DNA of 64,000 bases from Rhodobacter sp. (GTDB lineage: Bacteria > Pseudomonadota > Alphaproteobacteria > Rhodobacterales > Rhodobacteraceae). The stretch spans positions 277,080 to 341,079 of the forward strand of contig JAIYAE010000019.1 in NCBI GenBank assembly GCA_027489175.1, read 5' to 3'. The notes beneath the pieces are model-generated. The model was not told the DNA's origin and searched no databases. It saw nothing but the letters and a program-made list of their open reading frames with translations. The position numbers and the translations under genes are program-made. Within the stretch, counting starts at the first letter, position 1; every line of letters begins with the position of its first letter. Positions 60,102 to 64,000 of the stretch are shown piece by piece.

Positions 60102-61037
60102 ATGCGGGTTCTCGTCATCGGCTCAGGCTCCATCGGGCGCAGGCACCACGACAATCTCCAGACGCTGGGCGCCTCGTCGCGCCTTGTCTCCTGGCGGGCC
60201 GAGGGGATGGGCGGCGCCCTGGCCGCGCTGGACACCGCTGACGCCGTGGTCATCGCCACCGCGACCGACATTCGCCTTCCGCTGATCGAGGCGGCCGCCG
60301 CCCGGGGCCTGCCCCTCTACATCGAAAAACCCCTCGCCTTCCGCCCCGCGGATGTGGAGGAGATCGCCACCCTTGCCGCCCCCGTGGCAACCCGGTCGAT
60401 GCTTGGCCTCATGCTGCGCTATCACCCCGCCGTCCAAGCGCTTGCAAACGCAGACCTTTCCGACGTCTTCCAATTCGCCCTGACCATCGGCCATGACGTC
60501 ACCCAATGGCGGCAGAACTGGCGGTTTTCCGAAAGCTACGCCGCCCGGGCCGACGGCGGCGGCGTGCTTCTTGATCTCTGTCATGAGCTTGACCTGGCCC
60601 ATTGCCTTTTCCCCGGCCTCACCGTCACCCGGGTCCAGTGCATCGGCCATCCGGCCTTTCCGGGCGTGGATTTTGCCAGCCGGATTTCCCTGCAATCCCA
60701 TGGCCTTGCAGGCGATGTGTCGATGGATTACCTGACCCCGCAACTCCACCGCCGCACCACCCTACGCGGGCACCAGCGGATGCATGACTTCGACTTTGCC
60801 GCGCAAAGCTACATCGTCACCGAACCCTCTGGCCCCCGGCAACTGACGCTTCCCCTGGAGCGTAACGCCATGTTCCTGGACGCGATGCGTGATTTCCTTG
60901 CGCTTGCCTCCGGAACCACCATATCCGGCAACCCGCTGATGCCCCGGCTTGACCTCTGCCTGCCCTCGGCCCGTCTGGTGGCCGAAGCCTGGGCCGCGCG
61001 CGACTTCATCGGCGAGATCACGAAGGACATTCCATGA
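60102..61037 (+). CDS. Gfo/Idh/MocA family oxidoreductase of the nonulosonate-like cluster
   Basis: A 311-residue NAD(P)-binding oxidoreductase, shorter than usual. The Rossmann motif VIGSGSIGRRHHDNL starts near residue 5, EKPLAFRP near 81 carries the conserved Lys, and GGGVLLDLCHELDLAHCLFPG near 153 is the substrate region. It overlaps the cytidylyltransferase start by 4 bp (ATGA at 61034). In several bacteria an oxidoreductase of this kind (PtmF-like) accompanies CMP-nonulosonate synthetase and PtmA-like SDR genes for flagellin or surface-glycan sugars, which is the best guess here. Confidence 0.84.
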   Translation: MRVLVIGSGSIGRRHHDNLQTLGASSRLVSWRAEGMGGALAALDTADAVVIATATDIRLPLIEAAAARGLPLYIEKPLAFRPADVEEIATLAAPVATRSMLGLMLRYHPAVQALANADLSDVFQFALTIGHDVTQWRQNWRFSESYAARADGGGVLLDLCHELDLAHCLFPGLTVTRVQCIGHPAFPGVDFASRISLQSHGLAGDVSMDYLTPQLHRRTTLRGHQRMHDFDFAAQSYIVTEPSGPRQLTLPLERNAMFLDAMRDFLALASGTTISGNPLMPRLDLCLPSARLVAEAWAARDFIGEITKDIP

Positions 61038-61741
61038 TTTTGGGTCACATCGGCGCGCGCAGAGGCTCCAAAGGCGTGCCCGGCAAAAACTTCCGGATGA
61101 TCGCGGGCAAGCCCCTGATCGACTGGTCGCTGGACCAGCTTTTCGCGCATCCCTTGGTCGATGCCGTCGTCGTCAGCACGGATGATGAAGAGATCTATGC
61201 CCATGCCATCGCCAAAGGGGCGCTGCAGATCGGACATCGGCCTGCGCATCTGGCGACCGACACCGCAGGAAAGTGGGGCGTCTGGCAGCATGCGCTGCAG
61301 GCGTCAGAGGCGCTGATCGGCCCGGTGGATGCCTTCCTTGATCTTGACTGCACCTCACCCCTGCGGCTGCCGGACGACATCACCGCAGCCCTGGAACTTT
61401 ACAAAATCGAACATCCTGACCTGGTGATGAGCTGTTGTGAGGCTAGAAAAAACCCATATTTCAACCTTGTGGAACCTGACGCGACCGGTGCTTTGCATGT
61501 GTCGAAGCCCTTGCCCGGCGGGGTCGTCGCGCGGCAACAGGCGCCCACCGTCTATGAACATGCGGCCTCCACTTACGTGGTTTCACCCGATTACCTTCGC
61601 CGGTCGAACAGCCTGTGGGGCGGGCGGGTGATCCCGTACCTCATGCCCCCCGAACGCTGTGTCGACATCGACACGCCCTTTGACTTCCGCCTTGTCGAAT
61701 TCCTGATGCAAGACGCTCAGAAACAGAAAGCCCAGCCATGA
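61034..61741 (+). CDS. Acylneuraminate cytidylyltransferase-like (CMP-nonulosonate synthetase)
   Basis: A 235-residue nucleotidyltransferase. The N-terminal CTP-binding motif GARRGSKGVPGKNFR (residues 7-21) is characteristic of CMP-sialic/legionaminic/pseudaminic acid synthetases. LDLDCTSPLRLPDDI near residue 102 holds the QPTSP-like segment, and DIDTPFDF near 213 the metal-binding aspartates. It activates a nine-carbon keto sugar with CTP. Coupled upstream to the Gfo/Idh gene and downstream to the SDR gene by 4 bp overlaps. The matching NeuB synthase is not in this window, so the sugar is not identified. Confidence 0.87.
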   Translation: MILGHIGARRGSKGVPGKNFRMIAGKPLIDWSLDQLFAHPLVDAVVVSTDDEEIYAHAIAKGALQIGHRPAHLATDTAGKWGVWQHALQASEALIGPVDAFLDLDCTSPLRLPDDITAALELYKIEHPDLVMSCCEARKNPYFNLVEPDATGALHVSKPLPGGVVARQQAPTVYEHAASTYVVSPDYLRRSNSLWGGRVIPYLMPPERCVDIDTPFDFRLVEFLMQDAQKQKAQP

Positions 61742-62529
61742 CCAACCAACTGACCGGACGCACCATCTTCATCACCGGATCGGGCGGCGTCCTTGGCTCG
61801 ACCTACGTCCGGCGGATGCTGGCCGAAGGCGCGCGGGTGATCGCCTCCGACCTGCCCGGCACGCGGGCCGACGCCTTGCAGGCGGCCCATGGGGAAAACC
61901 CCGATTTCCGCTTTTACGATCTCGACGTGGGGGATGAGGATCAGGTAACCGGCATCTTCGCCCGCATCCTGGCCGATGGCTGGCAGCCGAATGTCGTCCT
62001 GAACAATGCCGCCATCACGGGGGAGCTCTTGATGGGCGCGGGCAAGCCTTTCCCGTCTTTCGCCGATACCAGCGTGTCGGATTGGGAACGCACGCTGCGC
62101 ACCAACCTGACCGGTGCCTTCATGATCGCCCGGCAGATGGACCGCGATATCGTGGGCAACTGGCCCTGCAGCCTGATCAACGTGGCCAGCATGTATGCGC
62201 TGAACGGCCCGCATCACCAGATTTACGAAGGCATGCCGTTCAAAAGCTTTTCGGCCTATTCCACCACCAAGGCGGGCATTCACGGGCTGACGCTGTGGCT
62301 GGCCGGCTATTGGGCCAAGCGAGGGGCGACCGTGAACACCATCGCCCCGGGGGCGGTGTTCAACAACCACTCCGAAGAATTCCAGCGCCGTGTGGGGGAA
62401 CTCATCATGGCCGGACGCATGGCCGCCCCGGATGAAATTGCCGATGCGATGCTGTTCCTGTGTTCAGCGCAGGCGGGGTATATGACCGGGCAACTCGTGA
62501 ATGTGGATGGCGGGTTCAGCGGCTGGTAG
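61738..62529 (+). CDS. SDR family oxidoreductase (PtmA-like)
   Basis: A 263-residue short-chain dehydrogenase. The coenzyme motif TGSGGVLG is near residue 12, LNNAAITGE near 87, the active-site serine in INVASMYAL near 143, and the catalytic YSTTKAG (Tyr about 175, Lys 179). GQLVNVDGGFSGW ends the protein in classical SDR style. Its start overlaps the cytidylyltransferase stop. The order CMP-synthetase then SDR is that of ptmB-ptmA in Campylobacter flagellin modification, which suggests a similar nonulosonic-acid route. Confidence 0.86.
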   Translation: MTNQLTGRTIFITGSGGVLGSTYVRRMLAEGARVIASDLPGTRADALQAAHGENPDFRFYDLDVGDEDQVTGIFARILADGWQPNVVLNNAAITGELLMGAGKPFPSFADTSVSDWERTLRTNLTGAFMIARQMDRDIVGNWPCSLINVASMYALNGPHHQIYEGMPFKSFSAYSTTKAGIHGLTLWLAGYWAKRGATVNTIAPGAVFNNHSEEFQRRVGELIMAGRMAAPDEIADAMLFLCSAQAGYMTGQLVNVDGGFSGW

Positions 62530-62611
62530 GCTCCCTAAAGAACCGTTAACGCCCACAGACAAGCCTTTGATTTAAATCTACCTTACAGGTTTGTCCACCG
62601 TGGACATCGCC

Positions 62612-63733
62612 TCAGGTCTGATCGCGGAAGGCCTTCTGCAGGCTCAGCTCCCAGAACTCCGGCCGGGCCAGGGTCTCAACAAACCGCTCCGCCGCCGACC
62701 CGGTGCCAAAGCCCGCATGCGGCGGGACCTGGCGGCCCCAATGGGCCTGCAGAAAGCCCAGGATCGCGCCGGTATCCCCAGCCTCGCAAGCCGTGACCGA
62801 CGGCGCGTCCGACCGGTTCGTCTGCCGCGTCCCGATGTCCAGCGACGGCACCCCCAGAAACGGCGCCTCCCGCACCCCCGCGCTGGAATTGCCGACCATG
62901 CAGGCGGCATTCTTCATCAGCTCGGAAAAGTTGGAGAACCGCATCGAGGGCAGGATACGGAACCTGTCAGCAGGCAATTCGGCCAGAGCAGCGAAAATGT
63001 CCGCACTGCCGGGGTCGTTGTTCGGGGCAATCACCACAAAGTTCCGCCCCGACTGCGCCAGCGCGCCAAACAACCCCCGCGCCTGCGCGCCGATGGTGGC
63101 CTGCTCACTGGTGACCGGGTGAAAGACCGCAATCCCATAATCGGCAAAGGGAATGCCATAACGGGCGCGCACCTCGTCCAGCGTCACACCTGAAGGCCGG
63201 GCATGAAAGTCCAACTCGGGCGAGCCGATGACATGGATCGTCTCGGCGGGCTCTCCCAAGGCCATGACCCTGCGGGCGGCGGCCTCGGACGAGACGAAAT
63301 GATGGGTGCAAAGCTTGGTGTTGCAGTGGCGGAAGACCTCATCAATCGTGCCCGACACCTCCCCCCCCTCGACATGGGCCGAGCGGACATAGTTCGTCGC
63401 CGCCACCAGCGCCCCCGCCAGCGCCTCAATCCGGTCACCGTGCAGGACGATCAGGTCAGGCCGCGCCGCCGAGATGAAGTCCGAAAAGCCAGTGATGGTC
63501 TGGGCCAGCACCAGATCCTGCGGCTGGCCTTCGGTCTGGTTCGCGACCTCATGCGTCGTCACGCCCTGCATCCGCCGCACCTCGTTCCGGGTCAGGCCAT
63601 AGCGCTCCATCATGTGCATGCCGGTCACATAAAGCGTCACCCGGTGCCCAGCATCGCGCGCGGCGGCGGCCAGGGGTTCAAGCTTGCCAAAGTCGGCACG
63701 CGTTCCGGTCAGAAAAAGCAGATGGCGGGTCAT
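62612..63733 (-). CDS. neuC: Hydrolysing UDP-N-acetylglucosamine 2-epimerase (NeuC/LegG-like)
   Basis: A 373-residue enzyme that releases UDP and epimerises C2 of a UDP-HexNAc, the first step towards N-acetylmannosamine-type precursors of nonulosonic acids. The N-terminal LLFLTGTRADFGKLEPLAAAA is diagnostic of the NeuC branch. LIVLHGDRIEALAGALVA near residue 94 and GNSSAGVREAPFLGVPSLDIGTRQ near 293 are active-site segments. The start at 63733 gives this conserved beginning; upstream codons are unconserved. It converges on the three-gene CMP-sugar set, 82 bp away, and runs away from tRNA-Ser. Confidence 0.9.
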   Translation of the reverse strand: MTRHLLFLTGTRADFGKLEPLAAAARDAGHRVTLYVTGMHMMERYGLTRNEVRRMQGVTTHEVANQTEGQPQDLVLAQTITGFSDFISAARPDLIVLHGDRIEALAGALVAATNYVRSAHVEGGEVSGTIDEVFRHCNTKLCTHHFVSSEAAARRVMALGEPAETIHVIGSPELDFHARPSGVTLDEVRARYGIPFADYGIAVFHPVTSEQATIGAQARGLFGALAQSGRNFVVIAPNNDPGSADIFAALAELPADRFRILPSMRFSNFSELMKNAACMVGNSSAGVREAPFLGVPSLDIGTRQTNRSDAPSVTACEAGDTGAILGFLQAHWGRQVPPHAGFGTGSAAERFVETLARPEFWELSLQKAFRDQT

Positions 63734-63910
63734 GCGGGCAAAAGGGTCCTTGGCCGAACAGGAAAAGACAGGCACAGGCTTATGCGCGCAAAGTGCCGCC
63801 CCTGTCCAGTTAAGGGCGCCACGCCCCCCAGAAAGCCGCCACATCAAACGAACTGCCTTGTCCTCCAACACCCTTGCAAAGGCCGGGCTATCTTGGCAGA
63901 AGGGCGCGAC

Positions 63911-64000
63911 GGACAGTTGGCCGAGTGGTCGAAGGCGCACGCCTGGAAAGTGTGTAGGCGGGGAACCGTCTCGAGGGTTCGAATCCCTCACTGTCCGCCA
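63911..64000 (+). tRNA. tRNA-Ser (GGA anticodon)
   Basis: A 90-base class II tRNA with acceptor GGACAGT/ACTGTCC, G73 and encoded CCA that ends exactly at the window edge. The anticodon stem CACGC/GTGTG closes loop CTGGAAA (anticodon GGA). A long variable arm follows (TAGGCGGGGAACCGTC) and then GTTCGAATC of the T-arm. The tRNA-Ser 3' end is a common integration site, so what lies beyond the window may be of interest. Confidence 0.95.

Noticed and set aside
1..64000. CRISPR array, prophage, transposon or rRNA operon
   Set aside because: No regularly spaced direct repeats, integrase or transposase motifs, terminal inverted repeats with target duplication, or rRNA sequence were found.

Overview
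The window reads as core chromosome of a high-GC alphaproteobacterium, most likely Rhodobacteraceae (Rhodobacter/Gemmobacter/Tabrizicola-like). The evidence is the order ctaC-ctaB-small ORF-ctaG-ctaE-SURF1-thrC-M16 peptidase, an rpoH sigma-32 gene next to psd-pssA and a PmtA-like phospholipid methyltransferase, small proteins of the DUF6324, DUF6476 and DUF2927 types, and a tRNA-His that lacks G-1 and carries A73, an alphaproteobacterial peculiarity. I see no prophage, insertion sequence, CRISPR array, rRNA operon or plasmid function.

Region by region. 1-8.9 kb: sugar-acid and polyamine-type metabolism: the 3' part of an altronate dehydratase (cut by the left edge), an alpha/beta hydrolase, a PotABCD-type ABC importer on the minus strand with a Tat-exported binding protein, and a divergent ThuA-like/Gfo-Idh-MocA pair. 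9.2-12.3 kb: methylthioadenosine phosphorylase and adenine phosphoribosyltransferase (adenine release and salvage) bracketing two tandem DUF2927 secreted proteins, then a triple-palindrome repeat and a candidate small RNA ending in a strong terminator. 12.3-16.6 kb: FAD-linked oxidase, degenerate MBL-fold protein, acetyltransferase and M16 peptidase. 16.6-22.4 kb: threonine synthase and the aa3-type cytochrome c oxidase assembly operon. 22.6-31 kb: hydrolase, TldD, Tex, a DUF2235 hydrolase, tRNA-His, a MarR-GNAT fusion with a probable operator, DUF6324 and MmcB. 31.2-37.8 kb: outer-membrane barrel, LysR regulator, and the Anbu proteasome-like peptidase operon with transglutaminase, alpha-E and circularly permuted ATP-grasp genes.

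38-46 kb: small OMP, ligase-associated exonuclease and ATP-dependent DNA ligase separated by a divergent HxlR/isochorismatase pair, M3 oligopeptidase, membrane protein and an orphan cobalamin-binding protein. 46.4-50.7 kb: a Gfo/Idh oxidoreductase and phosphatidylserine to phosphatidylethanolamine to phosphatidylcholine genes downstream of rpoH. 51-53 kb: DUF4189, RluA-type pseudouridine synthase and DUF6476, the last two with overlapping start codons on opposite strands. 53-60 kb: a second PotABCD-type operon flanked by two different amidase-signature enzymes. 60-64 kb: three translationally coupled genes and a convergent NeuC-like epimerase that resemble nonulosonic-acid (flagellin/surface glycan) genes, ending exactly at the CCA of a tRNA-Ser(GGA).

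The most unexplained structure is intergenic. Three copies of a 69-72 bp array of three consecutive palindromes occur near gene 3' ends (12.0, 24.9 and 49.7 kb), with two diverged two-hairpin relatives (30.5 and 36.3 kb). A second family (hairpin followed by a GGGGATATTT-like tail) occurs three times, each time between co-oriented genes. A candidate sRNA near 12.2 kb exposes the same seven-base loop twice. All functions are read from sequence and family knowledge; no search was run.
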